A stretch of DNA of 64,000 bases from Streptomyces sp. Q6 (GCF_036967205.1 NZ_CP146022.1:2480001-2544000); one strand, 5' to 3'; shown: positions 25,772 to 35,110, counted from the first letter of the stretch. Notes: a model not told the origin generated them from the letters alone. Numbers and translations: made by a program.

Positions 25772-27136
25772 ATGAACCATGACGAGAACGAGCACGGTTA
25801 CGCGTTCGAGGAGCCGGACGACGAGCCGACGGCGACCACGGGGGGCATGAGCACCCAGAGCGAGGAGCTCGCCGAATCGGTCGGCGTCTACGACCCGCGC
25901 CCCGTCACCCTCGCCTTCTCCCGCTCCGAGCTGCACAAGATCTACACCTGCACCCTGCTGTTCACGGGGCAGCGCCGGGCGTGGGCCGCGGACTGCGGCC
26001 CCGCGGGACTGATCGACGCGACGGTCGCGGATCTGCGGTCCCTGTGGGACGAGACGATCCGCAAGAACGGACTGCGCCGCGCCTGGAACCTGACCAGCCA
26101 CGACCAGACCGCTCTGGCGGGCGTCTTCAACCTGCTCGCGCACGCCGGGCGCAAGGCGTTCCGGGTCATCTTCGACGAGCAGGACGACCCGGCCAGGATG
26201 CCCGCGCTGCGCGCCGCGCTGACCCGCAGGCTGCGCCGGGCGGAGGGCTGCCTCGTCGGGGTCTGGTCCGACGACCTGTACGCCCCGTGGGCCCTGCTGT
26301 GCCTGCCGCCGGGCCGCACCGGCTCCGGGGGCGGCGGCCGGCCCACCTCCGCCGCGGAGACCGCGTCGGGGCCGCCGCCCACGGCCGCCGAGTCCTGCGG
26401 GCCCCAGTTCCTCGGCTACCGGCATCTGATCGAGCACCGGGCGCTGCGGCGCGAGCCGCGCTGCCCGAGCGCCCGCATCCCGGTGCACGGCGCGCGGCCC
26501 CGGGCGCTCGCGCTGGTCACCGAGGACGCCCCCGACTCGCACGCCCTGGTGGACCGGCTGCTGCGGGACGCCACGGACGACGGCACCGGCGACGGCTTCG
26601 TGCACTGCGGCCACGACACGTCCCGGTTCCTGAACGAACTGCACGCCGACCGTTTCCGGAGGCAGATCATCTACGCGTACTGCCACGGCCAGGGCTACCG
26701 GCACGACCCGGCCCGGCTGTGGGCGTCGGCCGATCCGGAGGAGGCGATCTCGGCGGCCGACATCATCGACGCGGTCAAGGGCGCGGACGGCGAGGAGGCC
26801 GGGGCGCACGAGTGCGGCCGGGTGCATCTGGTGGGCAGCCCGCTGCTGTACCTGAGCGTGTGCCGGGCCGCGGACTTCAACGCGGCCGACGGTGCCTCGG
26901 TCGCGCGCGCCCTGGCGCGTCTCGGGACGTCCTGCACCGTCGCGCCCGAGGTGATCCTGCCGATGGAGCTGGCGGCGGAGCACGCGCAGCGGTTCTTCGG
27001 ACCCTTCCTCGCCGAGGGCGTCAGCGTGGGCCGCCACCTCCTGGAGGTGACCTGGGCGCTCGCCAAGGACGCCGGGAACCTGCTGGGTCTCACGTACGCC
27101 GTGAAGGGCCGCATGGACACGCGGCTGGGCCGATGA
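25772..27136 (+). CDS. CHAT-domain cysteine protease
   Basis: A 454-residue caspase-like protein. The catalytic pair can be placed: His305 in IIYAYCHGQGY and Cys364 in YLSVCRAADF, with typical flanking beta strands (HLVGSPLLYLSVC). Then comes an Ala-rich helix and a C-terminal segment AEGVSVGRHLLEVTWALA, as in CHAT domains. Residues about 170-210 are a low-complexity linker. The N-terminal half (about 40-165) is not recognised. It sits between the P-loop/TPR gene and an alpha/beta hydrolase gene (ATGA overlap), a guilt-by-association set expected of a sensor, protease and effector. Confidence 0.82.
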   Translation: MNHDENEHGYAFEEPDDEPTATTGGMSTQSEELAESVGVYDPRPVTLAFSRSELHKIYTCTLLFTGQRRAWAADCGPAGLIDATVADLRSLWDETIRKNGLRRAWNLTSHDQTALAGVFNLLAHAGRKAFRVIFDEQDDPARMPALRAALTRRLRRAEGCLVGVWSDDLYAPWALLCLPPGRTGSGGGGRPTSAAETASGPPPTAAESCGPQFLGYRHLIEHRALRREPRCPSARIPVHGARPRALALVTEDAPDSHALVDRLLRDATDDGTGDGFVHCGHDTSRFLNELHADRFRRQIIYAYCHGQGYRHDPARLWASADPEEAISAADIIDAVKGADGEEAGAHECGRVHLVGSPLLYLSVCRAADFNAADGASVARALARLGTSCTVAPEVILPMELAAEHAQRFFGPFLAEGVSVGRHLLEVTWALAKDAGNLLGLTYAVKGRMDTRLGR

Positions 27137-28200
27137 CGCGGCCGCTGCACCCGCTGCCCGTCCTCACCCTGGACCTGGACGCCGACGGGGTGCTGCTGCA
27201 TCCCGTCAGCGGGCGGCGGGTGAAGGACAAGGAGCTGCCGCACGTGATCCGCACGACCCTGGACCTGCCGGCGGCAGTCACCGACGTCGTGGTGTTCGTG
27301 CACGGCTGGCTCACCTCCCGCGAGAAGGCGCTGCGCGGCACCGAGCGGCTGCTGGCCCTGGCCGAGGGCGGGTGGGCCGCCCGCGCGGGGCGCTATCCGG
27401 CGCTGCCGCGCCACACCCGGGTGCAGTGCGTCGCCCTGCGCTGGCGTTCGGTCTCGCTCTACCGGCGGGCCCGCGACCGCACCAGGGGCAACACCCTGGA
27501 GGGGCACGCGGGCCATGTCGTCGCCGCGCTCCTCGGCTACCTCGACGAGTGGCGGGAGCCGCCCCGCCCGGACACGGCGGACACACTGCCCCGGGCGGGC
27601 GGGCAGTACGTGCACGCCGTGGGGCACTCGTTCGGCTGCCGGTTCCTGTGCCAGGCGGTGCCGGAGTCGGGTCCGGCCGAGCTGAGCCGCCGCCCGGTGG
27701 ACGTGCTCGCGCCGGTCCACGAGGACGAGCGCTACGCGTACACCGTCGACTCCCTGCTGCTGCTCCAGATGGCGGCGCCGCCGCGGGTCCTGGCCGCGGG
27801 CGGCGCGTACGGCCGGTTGTTCACGGACGCTCCGGTCAGCGGGCCCGTCGCCGTCACGCACACCCGCCACGACCGGGCGACGGGGCTGTGGCACCGGCTG
27901 CGCGAGGGCGAGCGCGGCATCGGCACGGTCGGGCTGCCGGGCCCGGCCGCGGTGGAGGTGCACCGGACGACCCTGCGGGCGCCGGAACGCGCGTACGCCG
28001 ACGGGGAGCTGCACCACCGGCTGGTCGACGTGGACGCGACGGAGGTGTTCCGGCGCGGCCGCTGGAAGCCCACCGGAGCGCACTCCGACATCTGGTACCC
28101 GCACACCGCGCATCTGCTGCTGAGCCTGATGAACGACGCGCACGAGGCGGCCCGTACGGGCGGTCTTCCCGCGAACGGCCCGAACGGGCCCGTCAGGTGA
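27133..28200 (+). CDS. Alpha/beta hydrolase (putative effector)
   Basis: A 355-residue protein with the alpha/beta hydrolase core: oxyanion HG (VVFVHGWLTS, His57-Gly58), nucleophile elbow GHSFG with Ser166, and a plausible catalytic His317 (TGAHSDIW). No signal peptide or membrane helix is seen, so a cytosolic lipase, esterase or peptidase is possible. It overlaps the CHAT protease gene by ATGA, so its expression is tied to it. Cleavage by the protease as an activation step is only an inference. Confidence 0.8.
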   Translation: MTRPLHPLPVLTLDLDADGVLLHPVSGRRVKDKELPHVIRTTLDLPAAVTDVVVFVHGWLTSREKALRGTERLLALAEGGWAARAGRYPALPRHTRVQCVALRWRSVSLYRRARDRTRGNTLEGHAGHVVAALLGYLDEWREPPRPDTADTLPRAGGQYVHAVGHSFGCRFLCQAVPESGPAELSRRPVDVLAPVHEDERYAYTVDSLLLLQMAAPPRVLAAGGAYGRLFTDAPVSGPVAVTHTRHDRATGLWHRLREGERGIGTVGLPGPAAVEVHRTTLRAPERAYADGELHHRLVDVDATEVFRRGRWKPTGAHSDIWYPHTAHLLLSLMNDAHEAARTGGLPANGPNGPVR

Positions 28201-28206
28201 GGCACC

Positions 28207-28827
28207 ATGCGGCGCATGGACGCCGTACGAGTAGCGCTGCTGCGTGAGGTCCTCGCCGGGACGGAGTGGCCCGCGGCCACCCGCCGTTTCGCCGGGGGGC
28301 TGCGCTCCTCGGTGGCCGCGCACGGCGGCGGGCTGCTGCTCGTGGGGAGCGAGGGGTACGAGCCCTGGCATCTGGCGGCGCATCTGGTGGACGAGGCGGC
28401 CTGGTCCGGCACGCCGGAGCTGTCACCGACCCTCGTACGGCACGCGGCGCGGCCCGACGACCCGGCGCATCTGGCGGTGGGCCTCGGCCGTCTCGAAGCG
28501 GCGCGGCGCGGGGAGACGCTGCTCGTGGTGACGCCGGACCCGGTGGGCGCGCCGCTCCTGGAGCGGGTGCACGACGCCCGCCGGGCCGGGGCGACGGTCC
28601 TCGCGCTCGACTCGGGGACGGCGGGCAACGGGGATCTGCACGCCATGGCGCACGACGCCCTGACCGTGCCCGGGGACACGGATCTCGACCTGGACACGGT
28701 GCAGCATCTGGTCTGCGCGGCGGCGGGCGAGAACGCGACGCCGCCGCCGCGAGGACGCCGGAAGTTCCGGGACCGGCTGTCGCGGCTGGCGGATCACCTG
28801 ACGGCGCCGCCGCCGCCGAGGTGGTGA
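28207..28827 (+). CDS. SIS-like domain protein of unknown function
   Basis: A 206-residue soluble protein. The pattern LLLVGSEGYEPWHLAAHLVDEA, then TLLVVTPDPVGAPLLERVHDARRAGATVLALDSG, resembles sugar-isomerase (SIS) folds, but no catalytic motif is clear. It starts seven bases after the hydrolase gene (ATG 28207, or 28216), probably as the last gene of that operon. It may be a housekeeping neighbour rather than part of the module. Confidence 0.6.
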   Translation: MRRMDAVRVALLREVLAGTEWPAATRRFAGGLRSSVAAHGGGLLLVGSEGYEPWHLAAHLVDEAAWSGTPELSPTLVRHAARPDDPAHLAVGLGRLEAARRGETLLVVTPDPVGAPLLERVHDARRAGATVLALDSGTAGNGDLHAMAHDALTVPGDTDLDLDTVQHLVCAAAGENATPPPRGRRKFRDRLSRLADHLTAPPPPRW

Positions 28828-28883
28828 CGTGACCGGTCGGCCGCGCGCCGGTGGGGGCCGCGCCCGGCGGCGCGATCGAGCTC

Positions 28884-29114
28884 CTAGCCCGCGTCCTCGC
28901 CCCGCGCCTCCTTGTCGTGCCAGCGCGGGTCGTTCTCCCACTCCAGGTTCCGCTCGTGGGCGGTCGCCATCGCGTGCTCGGCCTCCTCGCGGCTCGCGTA
29001 CGGGCCGAACCGGTCCTTGGCGGGGCACTCGGGCCCCTCCTCGACCTTCTGGTGCTCCAGGCAGTAGTACCACTCGCCCGGTTTGCCTACGGTCCGCTTC
29101 TTGAACAGGGCCAC
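28884..29114 (-). CDS. Small conserved actinobacterial protein
   Basis: 76 residues from GTG 29114, which is preceded by AGGAGAGGAG. The sequence [22 protein letters not shown] and the run [20 protein letters not shown] contain two cysteines and a SPOR-like pattern. It is conserved in Streptomyces beside map by memory, and of unknown function. It is divergent from map, about 70 bp away. Confidence 0.7.
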   Translation of the reverse strand: MALFKKRTVGKPGEWYYCLEHQKVEEGPECPAKDRFGPYASREEAEHAMATAHERNLEWENDPRWHDKEARGEDAG

Positions 29115-29172
29115 GACCGGCTCCTCTCCTCGGGGGTGCGCCTCACGGCCATGCTCCCCCACCTGCCCTCGT

Positions 29173-29178
29173 TACACT
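29173..29178 (+). promoter_or_regulatory. -10 element of map, leaderless transcript
   Basis: TACACT is followed by six bases and then the map ATG at 29185. Transcription starting seven bases after the -10 would begin at the A of the ATG, so map is predicted to be leaderless. No ribosome site is present. Confidence 0.5.
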
Positions 29179-29184
29179 CGCTGC

Positions 29185-30057
29185 ATGTCTGGCCAGTCGC
29201 AGTCGTCGCCCGCCCTCCTCGTCCCGGGCGAACAGTCCCCCATCCGTACCGTGCCCGGGAACATCCGGCGCCCCGAGTACGTCGGCAAGCCCGCTCCGAC
29301 CCCGTACAAGGGTCCCGAGGTGCAGACCCCGGAGACGATCGAGGCGATGCGGATCGCCGGGCGGATCGCGGCGCAGGCCATGGCCGAGGCCGCGAAGGCC
29401 ATCGCGCCGGGCGTCACGACCGACGAGCTGGACCGGATCGCGCACGCGTACATGTGCGACCACGGCGCCTACCCCTCCACGCTCGGCTACCGCGGCTTCC
29501 CCAAGTCGCTGTGCACGAGCGTCAACGAGGTCATCTGCCACGGCATCCCGGACTCCACGGTGCTGCGCGACGGCGACATCATCAACCTCGACGTGACGGC
29601 GTACATCGGCGGTGTGCACGGCGACAACAACGCCACGTACCTGGTCGGCGACGTGGACGAGGAGTCGCGACTGCTCGTCGAGCGGACCCGCGAGTCGCTC
29701 GACCGCGCCATCAAGGCCGTGAAGCCGGGCCGCCAGATCAACATCATCGGGCGGGTCATCGAGTCGTACGCCAAGCGCTTCGGCTACGGCGTCGTACGGG
29801 ACTTCACCGGGCACGGCATCAACTCGTCGTTCCACAGCGGCCTGATCATCCCGCACTACGACAGCCCGCACGCGACGACGGTGATCCAGCCCGGGATGAC
29901 GTTCACGATCGAGCCGATGCTGACGCTGGGCACGCACGACTACGACATGTGGGACGACGGGTGGACCGTCGTGACCAAGGACCGCAAGCGGACGGCCCAG
30001 TTCGAGCACACGCTGGTGGTCACGGAGACCGGCACGGAGATCCTCACGCTGCCGTAG
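29185..30057 (+). CDS. map: Type I methionine aminopeptidase
   Basis: Removes the initiator methionine from nascent proteins. The 290 residues contain the pita-bread enzyme motifs: [13 protein letters not shown], the metal ligands Asp-Asp in [30 protein letters not shown] (His), FTIEPML (Glu) and the final Glu in [10 protein letters not shown]. The first about 45 residues, [17 protein letters not shown], form the extension typical of actinobacterial MetAP1c. It is followed by a strong terminator, so it is monocistronic. Confidence 0.96.
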   Translation: MSGQSQSSPALLVPGEQSPIRTVPGNIRRPEYVGKPAPTPYKGPEVQTPETIEAMRIAGRIAAQAMAEAAKAIAPGVTTDELDRIAHAYMCDHGAYPSTLGYRGFPKSLCTSVNEVICHGIPDSTVLRDGDIINLDVTAYIGGVHGDNNATYLVGDVDEESRLLVERTRESLDRAIKAVKPGRQINIIGRVIESYAKRFGYGVVRDFTGHGINSSFHSGLIIPHYDSPHATTVIQPGMTFTIEPMLTLGTHDYDMWDDGWTVVTKDRKRTAQFEHTLVVTETGTEILTLP

Positions 30058-30078
30058 CCCCGAGAAGGCCCTGTCGAA

Positions 30079-30106
30079 GCCCGTCCCGGACCCGGGGCGG
30101 GCTTTT
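30079..30106 (+). terminator. Rho-independent terminator of map
   Basis: A 10-bp stem from 30079 (GCCCGTCCCG) to 30102 (CGGGGCGGGC) with one G.T wobble and a 4-base loop, followed by TTTT. Confidence 0.88.
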
Positions 30107-30169
30107 ACGTTCCCTTGATCGGGGATCGGGGTACTTTTTTACCGACAGGGTGTCGGGAAACCTGTTATG

Positions 30170-30188
30170 TTAGGTAAGCCTAACCTAC
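30170..30188. promoter_or_regulatory. Iron box (DmdR/IdeR type) before heme oxygenase
   Basis: TTAGGTAAGCCTAACCTAC matches the iron-box consensus TTAGGTTAGGCTAACCTAA at 16 of 19 positions. It sits immediately upstream of a probable -10 (TAGAAC, 30190-30195), so iron-loaded repressor should block transcription of the heme oxygenase gene. Confidence 0.85.
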
Positions 30189-30212
30189 TTAGAACTTGTC
30201 AGCGGAGGCTTC

Positions 30213-30863
30213 ATGGACACCTCGTTCTCCACTCTGATCCGGACCGCTTCGCACGAGCAGCACACCGAGGCGGAGACGTCGACGTTCATGAGCGATCTGC
30301 TCGGCGGCGGCCTGGGCGTGGACGCGTACGCGCGCTACACGGAGCAACTGTGGTTCGTCTACAAGGCACTTGAGGACGGCATGGAGCGGCTGGCCGACGA
30401 CCCCGTCGCCGGTCCCTTCATCCAGCCCGAGCTGGCACGCGTCCCCGAGCTGGAGCGCGACCTCGCGCATCTGCGCGGCGAGGACTGGCGCGCCAAGGTC
30501 TCCGCGCTGCCCGCCACCGCGCGGTACGCGGCCCGGGTCGAGGAGTGCGCGACGGGATGGCCCGCCGGATACGTGGCGCACCACTACACCCGTTACCTGG
30601 GCGACCTCTCGGGCGGGCAGATCATCCGCGACAAGGCGGAGAAGACCTGGGGCTTCGCGCGCAAGGGCGACGGAGTGCGGTTCTACGTGTTCGAGCAGGT
30701 GGGGAACCCGGCGGCGTTCAAGCGGCGCTACCGCGAGCTGTTGGACGGGCTGGCCGTGGACGATCTGGAGAAGCAGCGGGTCGTCGCCGAGTGCAAGGCC
30801 GCCTTCGCGCTGAACACGGGGGTCTTCCGGGCTCTGGGCGAGGAATTCCCTACGGCCGCGTAG
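30213..30863 (+). CDS. hmuO: Heme oxygenase (HmuO-type)
   Basis: A 216-residue soluble enzyme that opens heme to release biliverdin, CO and iron. His17 in HTEAETSTFM is the expected proximal heme ligand; the distal helix motif GDLSGGQ and the C-terminal RYRELLD fit the family. GGAGG precedes the ATG. The iron box 25 bp upstream implies induction under iron starvation. It complements the heme uptake genes at 51357-57396. Confidence 0.94.
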   Translation: MDTSFSTLIRTASHEQHTEAETSTFMSDLLGGGLGVDAYARYTEQLWFVYKALEDGMERLADDPVAGPFIQPELARVPELERDLAHLRGEDWRAKVSALPATARYAARVEECATGWPAGYVAHHYTRYLGDLSGGQIIRDKAEKTWGFARKGDGVRFYVFEQVGNPAAFKRRYRELLDGLAVDDLEKQRVVAECKAAFALNTGVFRALGEEFPTAA

Positions 30864-30893
30864 AGCCCGGCGGACCCGGGGGAGCTCCGCGCC

Positions 30894-31604
30894 TCAAGCG
30901 GCGGCGAGGCGTGAGGAGCCCAGCGCCACTCGGCCGCCCACCTCGTACCAGCCGTCCGGTTGGGGGGCCGTCAGGATCTGGGAGCCCTTGCCCTGGCGGA
31001 TGTTGAGGGCGCGGTCCAGGTGGGCCGTCAGGAGGAGGGCCGCCGCGCCCGTCGCCTCGTCCTCCGTGATGCCGTCGTCGCGACCAGGGAAGCCGCGGGC
31101 GCGGACCCGGCCCGCCGCCTCGTCCTCCCAGGCCCAGGCGTAGATCCACCTCCGGACCTCGTCCGGGGGGACCCCCTCCTCGCCCGGCCCGCCCACCGGC
31201 GGCACCGGCAGCGCGTCCACCTCGGCGGCGGACCCGTACTGGCGCAGCGTCCGCGGCGGGGCCCACTCGGCGCGCGCCTCGATCCAGCTGAACTCCCCGT
31301 CGAGGCGCGCCCCGACGACCCCCGCGGGCACGACCAGTTCGGGCACGTCGAGCAGCCAGGCCGAGCCGACGCAGGGGTGCCCGGCGAACGGCAGCCGCAG
31401 GGTCGGGGTGTAGATGTCGATGACGCCGCGCTCGGGGTCGTCGACGAAGACCGTCTCGCTGAAGCCCAGCTTGCCCGCGAAGGCCTGGCGTGCGTCGCGG
31501 TCGGGGATCCGGGAGCCGTCGCGTACGACGCCCAGCTCGTTGCCGTGCCGGCCGTCGGCCCCGCAGAACACGCGCAGAACGTCGTAGTCAGTCAAGTCGT
31601 CCAC
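30894..31604 (-). CDS. PhzF-family isomerase (epimerase-like)
   Basis: A 236-residue member of the diaminopimelate-epimerase fold. The signatures HGNELGVV, GFSETVF (catalytic Glu), LRLPFAGHPCVGSA and DEATGAAALLL are present. The substrate is unknown. It is convergent with heme oxygenase and divergent from efeO. A second PhzF protein is encoded at 46956-47810. Confidence 0.88.
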   Translation of the reverse strand: MDDLTDYDVLRVFCGADGRHGNELGVVRDGSRIPDRDARQAFAGKLGFSETVFVDDPERGVIDIYTPTLRLPFAGHPCVGSAWLLDVPELVVPAGVVGARLDGEFSWIEARAEWAPPRTLRQYGSAAEVDALPVPPVGGPGEEGVPPDEVRRWIYAWAWEDEAAGRVRARGFPGRDDGITEDEATGAAALLLTAHLDRALNIRQGKGSQILTAPQPDGWYEVGGRVALGSSRLAAA

Positions 31605-31752
31605 CGGGGCAGTGAACCATGGCGCGCTCCCGTCCGGGCCCGCCGCTTGACCTCCTCTTGACCAATCCCTGGGTCGTCCGAGGGTCGGTCGTATCCGGGT
31701 CGCGACCAGGCTGTTTCCGTGAGAGGTGAATCACGGACTGGACGGGTAGCAC

Positions 31753-31766
31753 TGAGGTAAGCCTCA
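31753..31766. promoter_or_regulatory. Iron box 1 upstream of efeO
   Basis: TGAGGTAAGCCTCA is palindromic and agrees with the core of the DmdR/IdeR iron box (13 of 19 positions when extended rightward). It lies about 60-75 bp before the efeO start. Confidence 0.65.
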
Positions 31767-31772
31767 TATAAG

Positions 31773-31786
31773 TTAGGGCCGCCTTA
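31773..31786. promoter_or_regulatory. Iron box 2 upstream of efeO
   Basis: TTAGGGCCGCCTTA is an imperfect palindrome with TTAGG/CCTTA ends, two helical turns from box 1. Such doubled sites are common for IdeR-type repressors. The match is weaker than the other boxes. Confidence 0.5.
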
Positions 31787-31826
31787 GCTGTAGCTGTGAA
31801 TGTCCTGAGCGCCTTCTGGAGCCCGT

Positions 31827-32972
31827 ATGCGAGCCGTCCGTCTCTCCGTCGCCACCGCCGTCGCCACGGTGGCGGCCCTGACCGCCGTCACGGGCTGCAC
31901 CGAGAAGAGCGACGCCAAGACCGGTGGCTCCGGCGCCATCAAGGTGACCGCCACCGACGACAGCTGCGAGGTGTCGAAGACCGAGTTCCCGGCCGGGCAC
32001 GTCGAGCTGGCCGTCGAGAACAAGGGCTCGCGCGTCACCGAGGTCGAGATCCTCTTCCCGGACGACCGGATCGTCTCCGAGCGCGAGAACATCGGCCCCG
32101 GCACCCAGCACACCCTGACCGCCGAGGTGAAGAGCGGCGACTACCGCATCGCCTGCATCCCCGGCATGAAGGGCAAGGGCCACCGCCAGGACGTGAAGGC
32201 CACCGGCGGCAAGGCCGTCAAGCGCGACCCGCGCCTGGACGAGGCCGTCGCCGCCTACCGGCAGTACGCGCAGGCCCAGGCCGACGAGACGCTGTCCAAG
32301 GTGACGACGTTCACCGACGCCGTGCGCGAGGGCGATCTGGCGGCCGCGAAGAAGGCGTACGCCCCCTCCCGCATCGGCTGGGAGCGCACCGAGCCGGTCG
32401 CCGAGTCGTTCGGCGACATCGACCCGAAGGTCGACGTGCGGGCCGACGGCCTCGAAGAGGGCCAGAAGTGGACCGGCTGGCACCGCCTGGAGAAGGCGCT
32501 GTGGGACGACAAGAAGCTGGGCAAGGCGGAGAAGACCCTCGCCGACCAGCTCGACACCGACCTGAAGGACTGGCAGCAGCGCGTCGGCAAGGCGGAGATC
32601 ACGCCCACGTCCATGGCCAACGGCGCCAAGGAGCTCCTGGACGAGGTCGCCACCGGCAAGGTCACCGGCGAGGAGGAGCGCTACTCGCACACCGACCTCG
32701 TCGACTTCAAGGCCAACGTCGAGGGCGCCGAGAAGGCGTACGAGCTGCTGAAGCCGGTCGCCTCGGAGAACGACGCCGCGCTGACCAAGGAGCTCGACAA
32801 GCAGTTCGCCGCGCTCGACGCGCTGCTCGACAAGTACCGCGAGGACAAGACCTCCTACGACTTCACCTCGTACGACAAGGTCGGCAAGGCGGACCGCAAG
32901 GAGCTGTCCGACGGGGTCAACGCGCTGGCCGAGCCGCTGTCGAAGCTGGCCGCCGCGGTCGTGTCGAAGTAA
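31827..32972 (+). CDS. efeO: Iron-binding lipoprotein of the EfeUOB system
   Basis: A 381-residue exported lipoprotein: lipobox VTGC (about residues 20-23), then a cupredoxin-like domain (SCEVSKTEFPAGHVELAVEN, ending around CIPGMKGKG) and an M75 imelysin-like domain whose HxxE metal motif reads WHRLEKALW. This architecture is the EfeO type. It delivers iron to EfeU. It is first in the efeO-efeB-efeU operon behind tandem iron boxes. Confidence 0.94.
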   Translation: MRAVRLSVATAVATVAALTAVTGCTEKSDAKTGGSGAIKVTATDDSCEVSKTEFPAGHVELAVENKGSRVTEVEILFPDDRIVSERENIGPGTQHTLTAEVKSGDYRIACIPGMKGKGHRQDVKATGGKAVKRDPRLDEAVAAYRQYAQAQADETLSKVTTFTDAVREGDLAAAKKAYAPSRIGWERTEPVAESFGDIDPKVDVRADGLEEGQKWTGWHRLEKALWDDKKLGKAEKTLADQLDTDLKDWQQRVGKAEITPTSMANGAKELLDEVATGKVTGEEERYSHTDLVDFKANVEGAEKAYELLKPVASENDAALTKELDKQFAALDALLDKYREDKTSYDFTSYDKVGKADRKELSDGVNALAEPLSKLAAAVVSK

Positions 32973-32998
32973 CCGGGAAGCAGCGGAGGAGCACTGAC

Positions 32999-34258
32999 AT
33001 GACGGACGAGACCGCCACGTCCCCCGCGCCGTCGCGGCGTTCCCTGCTCGCTGTCGGCGGCGCCGGGCTCGCGCTCGGTGCCGCGGCGGCGGGCGGCGCG
33101 GTCGCCCTGACGCGGGACGGCGGCGACGACATGCAGCCGGCCGCCGAGTCGGGCGGCGCGGTGCCGTTCCACGGCGCGCACCAGGCGGGCATCGCGACGC
33201 CCGTGCAGGACCGGCTGCACTTCGCCGCGTTCGACGTGAAGACGGACGACCGCGAGGCGTTCGTCCAGCTCCTGAAGGACTGGACGAAGGCCGCCGCCCT
33301 GATGACCGAGGGCCGCGCGGTCGGCGAGGGCGCGTACGGCGGGCTCGCCGAGGCACCGCCGGACGACACGGGCGAGGCGCTCGGCCTCAAGCCGTCGCGC
33401 CTGACGCTGACCATCGGCTTCGGCCCGTCGCTCTTCGACACGTACGGGAAGGCGTTCGGGATAGCCGACGCGCGGCCCGAGGCGCTGGTCGAGCTGCCGA
33501 AGTTCCCCGGCGACAACCTCGACAAGGCGCGCAGCGGCGGCGATCTGTGCGTGCAGGCCTGCGCCGACGACCCGCAGGTCGCGGTGCACGCCATCCGCAA
33601 CCTGGCCCGGATCGGCTTCGGCAAGGTCGCCATCCGCTGGTCGCAGCTCGGCTTCGGCAAGACGTCGTCGACGACGCCGGACGCGCAGACCCCGCGTAAC
33701 CTGATGGGCTTCAAGGACGGCACCCGCAACATCGCGGGGACCGAGACGGACCGCCTGGCCCAGCACGTGTGGGCCGACGGGCCGTCCTGGATGGCCGGGG
33801 GCTCGTACCTCGTCGCCCGGCGGATCCGGATGAACATCGAGACCTGGGACCGCACCTCGCTCCAGGAGCAGGAGGACGTCTTCGGCCGCGACAAGGGCGA
33901 GGGCGCCCCGGTCGGCAAGGCGAAGGAGCGCGACGAGCCGTTCCTGAAGGCAATGAAGCCGACCGCGCACGTCCGTCTCGCGCACCCGGACGCCAACCAC
34001 GGCGCGACGATCCTGCGCCGCGGCTACTCGTTCACCGACGGCACCGACGGTCTCGGCCGGCTCGACGCGGGGCTGTTCTTCCTCGCGTACATGAAGGACG
34101 TCCGCAAGGGGTTCATCCCGGTGCAGCGCAACCTGGCCACGGACGCGCTCAACGAGTACATCCAGCACGTCGGTTCGGCGGTGTTCGCCGTGCCCCCGGG
34201 CGTGCGGGACGGCAAGGACTGGTGGGGCCGCGGGCTCTTCGAGCGGAAGGACGGCTGA
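32999..34258 (+). CDS. efeB: Tat-exported DyP-type peroxidase/deferrochelatase
   Basis: A 419-residue heme enzyme. A Tat signal is at the start (SRRSLLAVGGAGLALGAAA). The DyP motif GFKDGTRN, containing the conserved Asp, and the proximal-heme region (VRLAHPDANHGATILRRGYS) are visible. In EfeUOB systems it oxidises ferrous iron or takes iron from heme at the cell surface. ATG 32999 follows a GGAGGAG ribosome site and is 26 bp after efeO. Confidence 0.94.
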   Translation: MTDETATSPAPSRRSLLAVGGAGLALGAAAAGGAVALTRDGGDDMQPAAESGGAVPFHGAHQAGIATPVQDRLHFAAFDVKTDDREAFVQLLKDWTKAAALMTEGRAVGEGAYGGLAEAPPDDTGEALGLKPSRLTLTIGFGPSLFDTYGKAFGIADARPEALVELPKFPGDNLDKARSGGDLCVQACADDPQVAVHAIRNLARIGFGKVAIRWSQLGFGKTSSTTPDAQTPRNLMGFKDGTRNIAGTETDRLAQHVWADGPSWMAGGSYLVARRIRMNIETWDRTSLQEQEDVFGRDKGEGAPVGKAKERDEPFLKAMKPTAHVRLAHPDANHGATILRRGYSFTDGTDGLGRLDAGLFFLAYMKDVRKGFIPVQRNLATDALNEYIQHVGSAVFAVPPGVRDGKDWWGRGLFERKDG

Positions 34259-34264
34259 TCCGGC

Positions 34265-35110
34265 ATGTTCGCGAACTATCTGATCGGGCTGCGCGAGGGT
34301 CTGGAGGCCAGCCTCATCGTCTGCATCCTCGTCGCCTACCTGGTGAAGACGGACCGCCGTGACGCCCTCAAGCCGGTGTGGCTGGGTGTCGGGGTCGCCG
34401 TCGCCGTGGCGCTCGCGTTCGGCGCGGGTCTCGAATTCGGCTCGCAGGAGATGACGTTCAAGGCGCAGGAGGCGCTCGGCGGTTCGCTGTCGATCGTCGC
34501 CGTGGGCCTGGTGACGTGGATGGTCTTCTGGATGCGGCGCACCGCCCGGCACCTGAAGACGGAGCTGCACGGCAAGCTGGACACGGCGCTGCGGATGGGC
34601 ACGGCGGCGCTGGTCGTGACCGCCTTCCTGGCGGTGGGCCGCGAGGGCCTGGAGACGTCGCTGTTCGTGTGGACGGCGGTGCACGCCACCAGCAACGGCA
34701 CGACGGAACCGGTGATCGGCGCGCTCCTCGGCCTGGCGACGGCGGTGGTCCTCGGCTGGCTGTTCTACCGGGGCGCGCTCCGCATCAACCTGGCGAAGTT
34801 CTTCACGTGGACCGGCGGCATGCTGGTCGTCGTGGCCGCGGGCGTCCTCGCGTACGGCGTCCACGACCTCCAGGAGGCGGACTTCGTCGGCGGTCTGAAC
34901 AACCTGGCCTTCGACATCAGTTCGACGATCGCCCCCGACGGCTGGCTGGGCACGCTCCTGAAGGGCGTCTTCAACTTCCAGCCCGACCCGACGGTCCTCC
35001 AAGTCGTCGTCTGGTTCGTGTACTTGGTGCCGACGCTGGCCCTGTTCTTCGCTCCCGCCGGGCTGCTGTCCCGTAGGCCCGACGCGGTGCGCGCCTCCTC
35101 TTCCCGGTAG
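34265..35110 (+). CDS. efeU: FTR1-type iron permease
   Basis: A 281-residue membrane protein with seven predicted helices. Two REGLE motifs in helices, LREGLEASL near residues 10-18 and GREGLETSL near 130, are the iron-translocating REXXE signatures of the Ftr1/EfeU family. It starts seven bases after efeB and completes the ferrous iron uptake system. Confidence 0.95.
   Translation: MFANYLIGLREGLEASLIVCILVAYLVKTDRRDALKPVWLGVGVAVAVALAFGAGLEFGSQEMTFKAQEALGGSLSIVAVGLVTWMVFWMRRTARHLKTELHGKLDTALRMGTAALVVTAFLAVGREGLETSLFVWTAVHATSNGTTEPVIGALLGLATAVVLGWLFYRGALRINLAKFFTWTGGMLVVVAAGVLAYGVHDLQEADFVGGLNNLAFDISSTIAPDGWLGTLLKGVFNFQPDPTVLQVVVWFVYLVPTLALFFAPAGLLSRRPDAVRASSSR

Noticed and set aside
31716-31737. 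TCCGTGA/TCACGGA inverted repeat upstream of efeO
   Set aside because: Seven-bp arms, no known family match, and the nearby iron boxes explain the regulation better.
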